Shown: one piece after another, positions 42,714-51,769 of the stretch | Numbering within the stretch: the first letter of the stretch is position 1 | Layout of the letters: each line of letters opens with the position of its first letter | Assembly (NCBI GenBank): GCA_028823345.1 | Contig: JAPKBR010000001.1 | Span: 118,340 to 182,339, forward strand | From: Planctomycetota bacterium | GTDB lineage: Bacteria; Planctomycetota; UBA1135; GCA-002686595 | Direction: 5' to 3' | Length of the DNA stretch: 64,000 nt | Position numbers and translations under genes: made by a program | The notes under the pieces: generated by a model | Told to the model about the DNA's origin: nothing | The model's database searches: none | What the model saw: the letters and a program-made list of their open reading frames with translations, nothing else

Positions 42714-44827
42714 TGCTGTTGGCGCTCCCTGAGCTGGGCCGGGCTATAGAGACCTTCGGGTGGTCCGTGGGGGGCGACGGTTTCGAACTCTTCGGGATAG
42801 TTGGCGCGCTTTTCCGCCAATTCTGCGTCATCCATCCAGTACCAGAACTTGGGGAAGTGCTCGTCGAGCACGTTTTCCGAGTTGCCCCCGAGGCGCGGGG
42901 CGGTCAGGTTCTGGGTCACATAGTAGTAGATCGGCAGGATCGGCATTTCATCAAGCAGTAGCGCCTCGGCCTCGCCCAAAAACTGAAGCCTGCGCTGGGG
43001 GTCTAGCTCCGCGCCCGCCGCTTTCACCAGCCGGTCGTACTCGGGATTGCCCCAGCCTGTCTTGTTGTTTTCTCCGCCGGTGACGAACATGTCGATGAAC
43101 GTGTTGGGGTCCGCGTAGTCCCCGATCCAAGCCGAGCGCGAGACCTGAAAGCGCAGGTTCTGCTGGGTGTCGAGGTACACCTTCCACTCCTCGTTGCGTA
43201 GCTTGGTCCGGATGCCCAACTCGTCCTGCCAAGCAAGGGCAATGACCTGAGCGATGCTGGAGTGGGCTTCGGATGTGTTGTAGTGGATTTCCACCGGGGG
43301 AAAGTCCTTGCCGTCCGGATAGCCCGCGGCGGCGAGCAGCATGCGGGCTTCCTCGGGGCTGCCCATGTTCATGCTGGGGGGGGCATAGGCACCGATCCCC
43401 GAGGGCGTCAAACTGCTGGCGGGTACCTGACCCATCTTCATGACTTTGTCGCAGATGTCTTGGCGCGGAATGACCATGGACAGTGCTTGGCGAACGCGCA
43501 CATCGTCATAGGGGGGCTGATTTACGTTGACCCGGTAAAAGTAGGTGCCCAGGTAGGGCGTGGGTTGAAAGTCTTCGCGCCCCCAGAGTTCTTGAACCAC
43601 ATTGGTGTTGACCCGGTCGATGGCGTCGCAGCCCCCGGTGAGGTACATGTTCAACATGGTGGAATCCTGTTCGATGGCCAGGATGTCGATGGAGTTCATG
43701 GCCACGTTGTCCGCGTCCCAGTAGGTCTCGTTCTTGGCCAGACGGATACGGTCGTTGACCCGGCGCTCGATCAGTTTGAAGGGTCCGTTGGTGACGATGT
43801 TCTCCGCCCGCAGCCATTCGATCTCCCAGCGGTCAGGCCAGCGCTCCTGGGCTTCTTTGATGTTGCGCCGGTTCACCGGGAAAGTAGGGTAGAAGCCGGT
43901 TAGATCGAGAAAGTAGGGGGTGGGGGAGTTGAGGGTCACGTGCAGGGTGTGGCTGTCCGTGGTCCAAATTTTGAGGTGCTTGGGGTCAGCCACCTCGGCC
44001 CGGTAGGTGGCCCCATCGAGGAGCGCGCCGTTTGCGTGGGCCGCGTTCCAATCGGATTCTGTGAGCGAGCCCTTGAGGAACCAGCCGCTCTCGTCATCTG
44101 ATTCCAGGCCGTAACAGCGGGCAAGGGTGTCGGCGGCGGAAGTGGGGGCGTTTGTGTTGATCGCGGGATTGGTGAGCGAAAAGGCCAGGGTCCAGGATTG
44201 GTCCCCGGCGTGGATGGTGGGTTTCTGCGCGGGATTGCTCGGGAGGGTGATACTTACTTCGCCGGTGATGTGCTCAAGCAGATAGCCGTGTAAGCCCACT
44301 TTGACCTGGCCGTCACTGGTTCGCTGGTACCAGAGGCCTCCGGTGGGGCTGGCGTCGAAGGAGCGGTCTTCCGGCTGACGTGTGTATTGGCGAGCACCCG
44401 CCACGTACCACAATTGGTATGCGTAGTAGGACGCGGTGAGAGGGTGCAGAAACCGGCGCCAGGAATAAATCCAATCTTCCGCCGTGAGCTCGTCCCCATT
44501 GGTCCACTGGGCGCCCCGGCGAATGTGAAAGGTCCAGGTCAACCCGTCCTCGCTCACTTCCCAGGACTCGGCGCTACCCGGAAGAGGTTCGAGGGTTTTT
44601 GGGTGCTTGACGATCAAGCCTTCGAAGATCGCTCGCAGGACCCGGCCCTCTGGAACGCCCGTGACGGTCGCGGGGTCGAGAGTTTGAACTTCGCTGCCAT
44701 TGTTCATCACATAGTCCGCAGGTTCGAGGCTAGCGCCCCGGGTGAGGACCAGCGCGCCGGCAAAGACGAGGCCCAGCAGCAGCGTTGCCAGGACATGACG
44801 CGAGGGGAGGGTGGGGACGATGGCCAT
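42710..44827 (-). CDS. Peptide ABC transporter substrate-binding protein, OppA/DppA type (system 1)
   Basis: 705 residues from ATG 44827, chosen because it gives a clear export signal (HVLATLLLGLVFAGALVLTRG); the track start adds non-homologous residues. SBP_bac_5 features: VQTLDPATVTGVPEGRVLRAIFEGLIV, LTWTFHIRRGAQWTNGDELTAEDWIYSWRRFL, NGPFKLIERRVNDRIRLAKNETYWD, DDVRVRQALSMVIPRQDI. Compared with standard OppA (about 540 residues) there is an insertion of roughly 120-150 residues between about 140 and 280. First gene of the minus-strand operon. Confidence 0.93.
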   Translation of the reverse strand: MAIVPTLPSRHVLATLLLGLVFAGALVLTRGASLEPADYVMNNGSEVQTLDPATVTGVPEGRVLRAIFEGLIVKHPKTLEPLPGSAESWEVSEDGLTWTFHIRRGAQWTNGDELTAEDWIYSWRRFLHPLTASYYAYQLWYVAGARQYTRQPEDRSFDASPTGGLWYQRTSDGQVKVGLHGYLLEHITGEVSITLPSNPAQKPTIHAGDQSWTLAFSLTNPAINTNAPTSAADTLARCYGLESDDESGWFLKGSLTESDWNAAHANGALLDGATYRAEVADPKHLKIWTTDSHTLHVTLNSPTPYFLDLTGFYPTFPVNRRNIKEAQERWPDRWEIEWLRAENIVTNGPFKLIERRVNDRIRLAKNETYWDADNVAMNSIDILAIEQDSTMLNMYLTGGCDAIDRVNTNVVQELWGREDFQPTPYLGTYFYRVNVNQPPYDDVRVRQALSMVIPRQDICDKVMKMGQVPASSLTPSGIGAYAPPSMNMGSPEEARMLLAAAGYPDGKDFPPVEIHYNTSEAHSSIAQVIALAWQDELGIRTKLRNEEWKVYLDTQQNLRFQVSRSAWIGDYADPNTFIDMFVTGGENNKTGWGNPEYDRLVKAAGAELDPQRRLQFLGEAEALLLDEMPILPIYYYVTQNLTAPRLGGNSENVLDEHFPKFWYWMDDAELAEKRANYPEEFETVAPHGPPEGLYSPAQLRERQQQ

Positions 44828-45310
44828 GAAGTGGGGACGAGGGGCTCGTCCGACCATAGTCGTACCACATTTGGTCCGGATGACGTGAGGACTTTTGGGT
44901 GGGAGGGTGCAACCCAGCCCCCCAAAAACCAAAGGGCAGTGGAAACGCCTCGGGCAGGACCATCCAAGGCCAGCGAAGGTGGGAGGCTTGCCCAGCTCTG
45001 AATTGCGAGGTCAAGGTTCGGCCAAGGGAAAGAGCCGTCATCAGTGAGCTGGGAGGCCTCCGTGCTGCGGATCCATGCCACCGATTTCACTACAGCCGTA
45101 GGTCCAAAAAGGCTGCGCAATCAAACCTCAGGGTCCTGTTGTCCTAGGAATCGTTCGCCCTTTAAAGAGCACCATTTCCGTCCCCGCTCCCGGTGCCCCT
45201 GCGCTCCCTTTGAACCCGTTTCAAGCCCCCCTTACCTCCCCCGTGAACCCTTGACGCTGACTCCCGGCCCCCGATACCCTGTCAGGCCTACAATTGCCCA
45301 AAACAAGCCC
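44828..45310. other. Divergent intergenic region between two peptide-transport operons
   Basis: 483 bases separating two head-to-head oppA-type genes. It must hold both promoters. I can support only TACAAT at 45289 for the plus strand; nothing clear is seen for the minus strand. It is comparatively rich in short C and A runs. ORFs reading through it are N-terminal extensions without protein character. Confidence 0.5.
45289..45294 (+). promoter_or_regulatory. Candidate -10 TACAAT for the system 2 operon
   Basis: TACAAT lies 16 bases before the ATG at 45311, giving a predicted leader of about 9-10 bases without a ribosome site. TTGACG at 45251 is too far away (32 bases) to serve as its -35. 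Confidence 0.4.
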
Positions 45311-47383
45311 ATGCATATCGTCTACCGCGCCACTTTGACCGCCGTCCTCGTGACTCCCCTCATGGGGGCTCTTCTTGCCTCTCCCGCCCAGGAGCCAGAG
45401 GCCCAGGCCACTCTTGCGGACCAAAGTCTGGGGATACCCCAAAAGGGGCCGGCCCCGGTGGACGTCTTCCATCCGGACCGGGATCTCAATGCCACGCCCC
45501 TCTTTGGCGGGCGGGTCATTGTTCACAACGCATCGTTGCCCAAGCACATCAACTATGCGACCGAGAACTCGGCGTACACCCGACGCATGTTGCGTGAAGT
45601 GCACGAGACGCTTTTGGCCCAGGACTGGGAGGAGCACGAGATGCGTCCCCTTTTGGCCAAGAGTTGGAACACCGAGGATATGCTGGTGCTGAAGGACGGC
45701 GCAGCCGATGCTTTCCCCCTGGCGGTCACCGTGCGGGTGGCGAACCCGTCCACGGCAGAGGGCGCTCCTGAGCACGTGAAGGCCCAGGTGATCTATGGTC
45801 GCCTTGAAGACGGAGGCGAGAACTGGGTGGTGAGCGCAGATTCCGCAGGGCACCCCCTGGGGGCTGGCGGATCGGTGGAAGTTCCCAAAGCTGCGGTGGC
45901 TCGAGTGGAACTGGGCGCGGTGTTCAACTTTGTGCTACGGGAGGGCGTCCTGTGGCACCCGTCCGAGGGGCACCCGGCAGGGAGCCAAAGCCTCGATGCC
46001 CAGGATGTGGAGTTCTCCTGGTCGATCTACAGCAACAGTCATGTGGATTGCGACGAGAAGCGCTTTCAGTTTGAAAAGGTGACGGGCTGCGAGGTGATCG
46101 ATGACCTGCACCTGCGCTTTTTCTACGAGGCCCAGTACGCCTTTGCGGAGGCCACCATCGGTGACTCCATGACCGTTCTGCCGAGCCACATCTACAACCT
46201 TGCGGACGAGGACAACCAGGATCACAAACCGGAGTTCACCGAAGAAGAGCAGGCTGAGTGGATCAACAACAATCCCCACAACGCCCTCTGGATCGGTCTC
46301 GGTCCCTATCGCATCGTGTCTTACAACGACACTTACGTGGAGGCCGTGCGTTTCACCGATGAGGCGGGCAAGAGCCTCTACTTTGACGAGAGCAACGCTG
46401 GCTTCGTGGATACGATCCGCTGGCGTGTGATCGAAGACGACGAAACCGCCATGAACGCCCTCTTGAATGGGGAGCTGGACTTTTTTGAGCGGGTCAAGAG
46501 TGAGGACTACTTTGGCGCCCGAACCGAGAGTGAGGACTTCCAAGAGGACTTCTACAAGGGCTTCAAGTACGGCGGATCCTATGGCTACACCGGCTGGAAC
46601 ATGCTGCGGCCGCACCTCAAGGACTTGGCTGTGCGCAAGGCAATTGAGCTCTCCTTTGATATGGAGAAATATCGCCTAACCAACTACAAGGGGCTTGCGA
46701 ACCGCATTACCGGTCCATTCCCTTTTGGTGCAGCGGCCTACAATCACGAGGTTAAGCCCCGCGGCAAGGATGTGGAAGCGGCGATCGACTTGCTTGATGA
46801 TGCAGGTTGGTATGACCGGGACTTCGATGGTGTGCGTGATAAGAACGGCGTGGCGCTCTCGATTACCCTGAGCTACCCCTCGGGCAATGACGCTTCAAAA
46901 AACTTTGGCCTTGCCCTGCAAGAGTCCTTGGCCGAGTTGGAGATCGAGCTGAAGCTCGAGCAGCTCGAATGGGCCACGTTCCTTGACCGTATCAAGAAGC
47001 GCGAGTTCGATGCTTGTAACCTGGCCTGGGTACCGGACCTGGAGTCCGACCCGGAACAGGTCTGGCACTCCAAGTGGGGCGCGCCGGATGTGGAGGGCTC
47101 CAATAACTCGGCGGTGATGGATCCCTACGTGGATGAGCTGATTGCCAAAGGGCAGAATGAACTCGACTACAACAAGCGCCAAGGGATCTGGCAGGAGCTG
47201 CACCGTTACCTCTACGAGGAGATCGTGCCTTATCTGTTCATGTACAACATACCGCGCAAGTTTGCCATGACCCGCAAGCTACACGGATTCCAGGTGCTGG
47301 CGATTGACCCGGGTTATGTGATCCGTCGTTGGCACTACATCGACCCCAAGGTTGCGGGCACGCGCAAGACCCTGAACCGCTGA
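45311..47383 (+). CDS. Peptide ABC transporter substrate-binding protein, OppA/DppA type (system 2)
   Basis: 690 residues from ATG 45311, with signal peptide MHIVYRATLTAVLVTPLMGALLASPAQ; the 90-residue extension in the track is rejected as non-coding. SBP_bac_5 landmarks are FNFVLREGVLWHPSEG, LDAQDVEFSWSIYSN, GLGPYRIVSYNDTYVEAVRF, LKDLAVRKAIELSFDMEKYRLTNY and EIVPYLFMYNIPRKFAM. It differs strongly from the system 1 binding protein, so the two operons are probably not a recent duplication and may take different substrates. Starts the plus-strand operon. Confidence 0.92.
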   Translation: MHIVYRATLTAVLVTPLMGALLASPAQEPEAQATLADQSLGIPQKGPAPVDVFHPDRDLNATPLFGGRVIVHNASLPKHINYATENSAYTRRMLREVHETLLAQDWEEHEMRPLLAKSWNTEDMLVLKDGAADAFPLAVTVRVANPSTAEGAPEHVKAQVIYGRLEDGGENWVVSADSAGHPLGAGGSVEVPKAAVARVELGAVFNFVLREGVLWHPSEGHPAGSQSLDAQDVEFSWSIYSNSHVDCDEKRFQFEKVTGCEVIDDLHLRFFYEAQYAFAEATIGDSMTVLPSHIYNLADEDNQDHKPEFTEEEQAEWINNNPHNALWIGLGPYRIVSYNDTYVEAVRFTDEAGKSLYFDESNAGFVDTIRWRVIEDDETAMNALLNGELDFFERVKSEDYFGARTESEDFQEDFYKGFKYGGSYGYTGWNMLRPHLKDLAVRKAIELSFDMEKYRLTNYKGLANRITGPFPFGAAAYNHEVKPRGKDVEAAIDLLDDAGWYDRDFDGVRDKNGVALSITLSYPSGNDASKNFGLALQESLAELEIELKLEQLEWATFLDRIKKREFDACNLAWVPDLESDPEQVWHSKWGAPDVEGSNNSAVMDPYVDELIAKGQNELDYNKRQGIWQELHRYLYEEIVPYLFMYNIPRKFAMTRKLHGFQVLAIDPGYVIRRWHYIDPKVAGTRKTLNR

Positions 47384-47450
47384 TCCCGCTGCGAGCTCAT
47401 CGGGGCTAAGCCCAGGTTCTCAACGTCCCCTCAACCCCAAAGATCACCTC

Positions 47451-48932
47451 TTGCTGTCCTTCATTCTGCGGCGCCTCTTACTGATGGTGCCCACCACCCT
47501 GGGTATTGCCCTTGTGGTGTTCACCATTTTCCATGCTGCACCCGGGGATCCCGCCACGGTCATGATCGGCGCGGGTACCGGGGGCCAGCTGGGCCAGGAC
47601 ACGGACGTGGAGGGCATGGTGGAGAAGTTCCGCCGGGACCACGGCCTGGATCGGTCTCTGTTCGTTCAGTTCTTTGATTACGTGGGGCCTTTGAACTTGG
47701 ACCGGGACGGGATCCCATGGTTCTCGTCGCCGCACACCGAGCGTGCCACCCGTCAGGTGGAGTTGAGCGACGGGACCGAGATTGACGAGGGCAAGGTGAT
47801 GGCGATCGGTCATTTACCCAAGACCTCCGAAGAGGATGCGGAGCGCTTTGATGCTGCTCGAGTTGTGCTCAGCGACGATGAGGCTGGGGAGGCAGCCTGG
47901 AGCGCGGCGGTCAAGACACTCGCGGAGGGAGGCGATGAAGCGCGACCTGCTTTGCTTTCCGGGTTGCACCTGATCGCGGAGTCCGCAGCGACCCGCCAGG
48001 CGGGTATCGGGCGTTTGATCGGTGCCCTCGAAACCAACACCGGTGCGGAGTTTTCCGTGCCCAGGGAACGCCTCGAGGCGCTGGGGGATGTGGCTCGCAT
48101 CCGTGCGTGCTTTGCTTGGTACTTTGCCAACGGTGGCTTTCGTGTGCAGAACACCGGGGCTGATTGGTGGGGCGGATTGTTCGTGGGAGACCTGCGCCGG
48201 GAAATGCAATCCGGCCGCGAGGTGGGACCCGAGTTGGTCAAGCGTCTCAAGGTCACCGTGCCCCTGGCCTTGAGCTCGGTGCTCTTGAGTTATCTCTTTG
48301 CCTTACCCCTGGGGATTTTCAGCGCCCGGAACCATGGCAAGCGACGGGATGGACTGGTGACCATCGCCCTCTTTGTACTTTTTGCCATCCCTACCTTTTG
48401 GGCAGGCTTGATGCTGATCCTGACTTTTGGCAAGACCGGCTTGGACCTTTTGCCGGTGGTCGGACTGCACGACAAGGATGCAGCGGATTTAGGGTACTGG
48501 GCCTATGGCTGGGACACGGTGCTGCACTCTATCCTGCCGGTCTTGACCATGACCTACAGCAGCTTGGCTTACCTGTCGCGCCAAATGCGCGCGGGCATGA
48601 TGGACACCCTGCAGCAGGATTACATTCGCACGGCCCGGGCTAAGGGTTTGAGCGAAACCATGGTGATTTACAAGCACGCCCTGCGCAACTCGATGATCCC
48701 CGTGCTGACCCTCTTAGCCAGCGTGTTGCCGATCCTGATCGGAGGCTCGATCATCATTGAGAAGGTTTTTGATGTGCCCGGAATGGGCCGCTATGCCTTC
48801 GATGGTCTTCTTAAGCGCGACTTCAACATCATCATGGCCACCACGATCTTGGTGGGTGTCATGACTCAAGTAGGCATCCTGCTCTCGGACATCACCTATT
48901 CGATCGTCGACCCCCGAATTCGCAATGAGTGA
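47451..48932 (+). CDS. Oversized OppB/DppB-type permease with helical insert (system 2)
   Basis: 493 residues against about 310-330 for the family. The TTG start is chosen because MLSFILRRLLLMVPTTLGIALVVFTIFHAAPGDPA is the conserved OppB N-terminus; no ribosome site is visible. Residues about 80-245, between helix 1 and helix 2, form an extra extracytoplasmic domain rich in Ala, Glu and Leu (AAWSAAVKTLAEGGDEARPALLSGLHLIAESAATRQAGIGRLIGALE), possibly HEAT-like. The core resumes at ELVKRLKVTVPLALSSVLLSYLFALPLG and includes the EAA loop DTLQQDYIRTARAKGLSETMVIYKHALRNSMIPV. The 3' end overlaps OppC by 8 bases. Confidence 0.9.
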   Translation: MLSFILRRLLLMVPTTLGIALVVFTIFHAAPGDPATVMIGAGTGGQLGQDTDVEGMVEKFRRDHGLDRSLFVQFFDYVGPLNLDRDGIPWFSSPHTERATRQVELSDGTEIDEGKVMAIGHLPKTSEEDAERFDAARVVLSDDEAGEAAWSAAVKTLAEGGDEARPALLSGLHLIAESAATRQAGIGRLIGALETNTGAEFSVPRERLEALGDVARIRACFAWYFANGGFRVQNTGADWWGGLFVGDLRREMQSGREVGPELVKRLKVTVPLALSSVLLSYLFALPLGIFSARNHGKRRDGLVTIALFVLFAIPTFWAGLMLILTFGKTGLDLLPVVGLHDKDAADLGYWAYGWDTVLHSILPVLTMTYSSLAYLSRQMRAGMMDTLQQDYIRTARAKGLSETMVIYKHALRNSMIPVLTLLASVLPILIGGSIIIEKVFDVPGMGRYAFDGLLKRDFNIIMATTILVGVMTQVGILLSDITYSIVDPRIRNE

Positions 48933-50745
48933 TTCCGAGCAGGCGCCGGACAGCGCAATCTACAGCAAGGACTATTGGGACCTTGTCTTCGAACAGTTGG
49001 GTCGGCGCAAGCTATTCCGGGCTGGAATGGGGGTGTTGGCCCTCTTGTATGGCCTGGTGATCTTTGCCCCGTTCCTGGCGGGGGATCGTCCCTTTTCATT
49101 TGAGGGCGTCGATCGCGCCGCTTATGGCTCGTCCCTGAACTCCCTTCGTGCGGTGACCAACGGCATGCTGAAGTTGGTGTCGGTCACCGACGATGAGTAC
49201 CTGGCTGGTCTGCAAGAGTCGGGAACCCTGGGCGCCGATGGGGTACCCCAGACCCGCGCCGGGGCCCTTGTCCTGGAGACCGATGCGATGGACCTACGCT
49301 TGAACGTGGTGGCCTTTTATCTGCCGGACACGGCCGAGGCAGAGCAGGCGGCGTTGCTCGCCTTTCGCAACAAACTCAGCGAGGGCAAGGCTGCCTTCGC
49401 GGGGGGTGATGAGCCTAAGGCGGTCGAGCTTCTGGGCGAAGCCAAAAGCATCACCCGTGACCTACGCAAAACCCTGCGACCCCTGAGCCCGGCAAAGCCG
49501 GAACTGGGTGGTGTGGCCTTGCAATCCCGGCGGACCCTGCCCCTTTGGGAAGCCCTCTGGCCCCGGGAGATCTTCTTCATGGTGCTCTGGATTCTCTTGG
49601 CCAGTTGGCCCGTGTGGAATCGATTGTTGAACCGGGTGGTCTTGGGCGGCAATCGTGAAGAGGTCCGTCGCTGGCGTCGACGCAAAGCGCTTGGGGTCCT
49701 GAGTCTTTCCGTGCTTGCTTCCCTTGGGTGGTACGCGACCTTTGGGGACGGGGACGACATGTACAAGAACGCGCCCCACAAGGCGGGTCTGATCAGCGGT
49801 GCCATGGTGGCTTTGCCAGAGGGACAATTGCTGGGGGAGGGCGAAGGTGTTTTTGAACCCACTTGGCCGCCCTTGACCTATGGTCTTGCGGAAACCCACA
49901 CGGAAGAGATGTTCCGCCCGCCCACCTGGTGGTGGTGGGCCGAAATTGACGAGGCTGGCAAGTACGTGCGTGGGCCCAAGGCCAACGCCGAAGGGCAAGG
50001 TGGATTCAAGGCCGCAGTCACGCCGGTGGACGTGCGTGCTGGCGAACCCGAGCGCAACTCCAGCATGCGCCACATCGCGGGAGTCGATGAGTTGGGCCGG
50101 GACTTCCTCACGCGTCTTGTGTGGGGCGGCCGCATCAGTTTGACCGTGGGCATTTTGTCCGCGATCCTGTTGACCGTCATCGGTGTGGTGTTTGGGTGCC
50201 TTGCGGGCTACTTCGGTGGCCGCATTGATGTGGCCATCATGCGCTTGATTGAGGTCCTTCAGGCGATCCCTGCTTTCTTTCTCATCTTGATGACCATGGC
50301 CTTCATTCCGGCGGACGTGATCAGCCCGATCTTTGCGATTGTGATCGTGATCGCCCTCATTCGCTGGACCGGGGTGGCGCGCTTGGTGCGCGGTGAATTC
50401 TTACGCCTTCGGGAGCAAGAGTTCGTCATCGCGGCGCAGGCCCTAGGATTCTCGAACCGGCGTACGATCTTCCGTCATGTGTTGCCCAATGCAATGGGGC
50501 CCGTGCTGGTGAGCGCGGCCTTTGCTGTGGCTGCGGGTATCTTGACCGAATCCGCCGTGTCCTTTCTGGGCTTTGGCATTCGGCCTCCCGAAGCCAGCTG
50601 GGGATCCTTGGTCAATGAAAGCAAGAACGCCTCTAACTGGTGGATTCAGCTGTTCCCAGGGGCCCTGATTTTCATCACGGTGACCTGTTACAACCTGGTG
50701 GGCGACGCGGTGCGCGATGCTCTGGACCCCAAAATGAAACGCTAA
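48925..50745 (+). CDS. Oversized OppC/DppC-type permease with extra membrane segments (system 2)
   Basis: 606 residues, about twice the family length. Helix 1 (about 34-52) is followed by a 160-residue extracytoplasmic loop, two additional membrane segments (about 215-232, EIFFMVLWILLASWPVW, and about 255-272, ALGVLSLSVLASLGWYA), and a second loop with the striking PPTWWWWAEIDEAGKY. The normal core begins at GVDELGRDFLTRLVWGGRISLTVGI (about 388), with EAA loop LREQEFVIAAQALGFSNRRTIFRHVLPN, and ends VGDAVRDALDPKMKR. The frame is intact, so this is an insertion rather than an artefact of gene fusion by frameshift. Confidence 0.9.
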   Translation: MSDSEQAPDSAIYSKDYWDLVFEQLGRRKLFRAGMGVLALLYGLVIFAPFLAGDRPFSFEGVDRAAYGSSLNSLRAVTNGMLKLVSVTDDEYLAGLQESGTLGADGVPQTRAGALVLETDAMDLRLNVVAFYLPDTAEAEQAALLAFRNKLSEGKAAFAGGDEPKAVELLGEAKSITRDLRKTLRPLSPAKPELGGVALQSRRTLPLWEALWPREIFFMVLWILLASWPVWNRLLNRVVLGGNREEVRRWRRRKALGVLSLSVLASLGWYATFGDGDDMYKNAPHKAGLISGAMVALPEGQLLGEGEGVFEPTWPPLTYGLAETHTEEMFRPPTWWWWAEIDEAGKYVRGPKANAEGQGGFKAAVTPVDVRAGEPERNSSMRHIAGVDELGRDFLTRLVWGGRISLTVGILSAILLTVIGVVFGCLAGYFGGRIDVAIMRLIEVLQAIPAFFLILMTMAFIPADVISPIFAIVIVIALIRWTGVARLVRGEFLRLREQEFVIAAQALGFSNRRTIFRHVLPNAMGPVLVSAAFAVAAGILTESAVSFLGFGIRPPEASWGSLVNESKNASNWWIQLFPGALIFITVTCYNLVGDAVRDALDPKMKR

Positions 50746-50752
50746 AGCTGAC

Positions 50753-51769
50753 ATGAGCGATTCCCAATCACGCGAAGGGGCTGCCAAGCCCCTGCTCGAA
50801 CTGCGCGACCTTGCGACCTGGTTCCACACGGACGAGGGCACCGCCAAGGCGGTGGACGGCGTTAGCTATAAGATCTATCCCGGCGAGACCCTGGGTCTGG
50901 TGGGGGAGTCCGGTAGTGGCAAGAGTGTCAGTGCCCTCTCGGTCATGCGCCTGGTACCAAGTCCTCCGGGCTTCGTGGAGCGCGGGGACATCCTGTTCCG
51001 GGGCGAATCCCTGTTGCCGATTGCGGACGAGGATTTTCGCCGCATCCGTGGCAACGAGGTCGCCATGATTTTCCAAGAGCCAATGACAGCCCTTAATCCG
51101 GTTTATACCGTGGGGAATCAGATTTCGGAGGCGGTCATGCTGCACCGGGGGCTCAGCAAGAAAGCCGCTCGGGAGCATGCCATCGAGATGCTGAGGCGCG
51201 TGGGGATTCCCAGCCCGGAAACCCGGGTGGATACCTATCCCCACGAGATGTCCGGGGGTATGCGTCAGCGGGTGATGATCGCGATTGCCATGAGTTGCGA
51301 TCCGGCGCTCTTGATCGCGGACGAACCCACCACCGCCTTGGATGTGACGATTCAGGCCCAGATCTTGGACCTGATCCGCGAGCTCCAAGAGGAAGCTGGC
51401 ATGAGTGTCCTGTTGATCACACACGACTTGGCAGTCGTGGCGGAAGCCGCCCATCATGTGGCCGTCATGTACGCGGGTAAGGTGGTGGAGTACGCCTCGG
51501 TGGAAGAGTTGTTCGAGAAACCCCGTCACCCCTACACCATTGGCCTCTTCCAATCCCTTCCGGATCTTGCCAAGCAAGGAGAACGATTGACTGCGATCCC
51601 CGGAATGGTCCCCTCCGCAACCAATTTCCCTAGCGGCTGTCGCTTCCGCACACGCTGCTCTATCGCCTCGGACCTGTGCGCTGGGACGGAACCACCCCTC
51701 GTGTCCCTCGAGCCCGGTGGGGCCCACACGGTGGCCTGCCACCATCTTGAGGAGGCATCCAAACTATGA
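50753..51769 (+). CDS. Oligopeptide/dipeptide ABC transporter ATPase, OppD/DppD type (system 2)
   Basis: 338 residues. Walker [27 protein letters not shown], signature [16 protein letters not shown], Walker [15 protein letters not shown], switch His LLITHDLA, and the C-terminal oligo_HPY domain with FPSGCRFRTRCSIASDLC. It begins 7 bases after the OppC stop. The next gene overlaps its stop by four bases (ATGA), and both ATPases begin with the same residues, MSDSQ. Confidence 0.94.
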   Translation: MSDSQSREGAAKPLLELRDLATWFHTDEGTAKAVDGVSYKIYPGETLGLVGESGSGKSVSALSVMRLVPSPPGFVERGDILFRGESLLPIADEDFRRIRGNEVAMIFQEPMTALNPVYTVGNQISEAVMLHRGLSKKAAREHAIEMLRRVGIPSPETRVDTYPHEMSGGMRQRVMIAIAMSCDPALLIADEPTTALDVTIQAQILDLIRELQEEAGMSVLLITHDLAVVAEAAHHVAVMYAGKVVEYASVEELFEKPRHPYTIGLFQSLPDLAKQGERLTAIPGMVPSATNFPSGCRFRTRCSIASDLCAGTEPPLVSLEPGGAHTVACHHLEEASKL

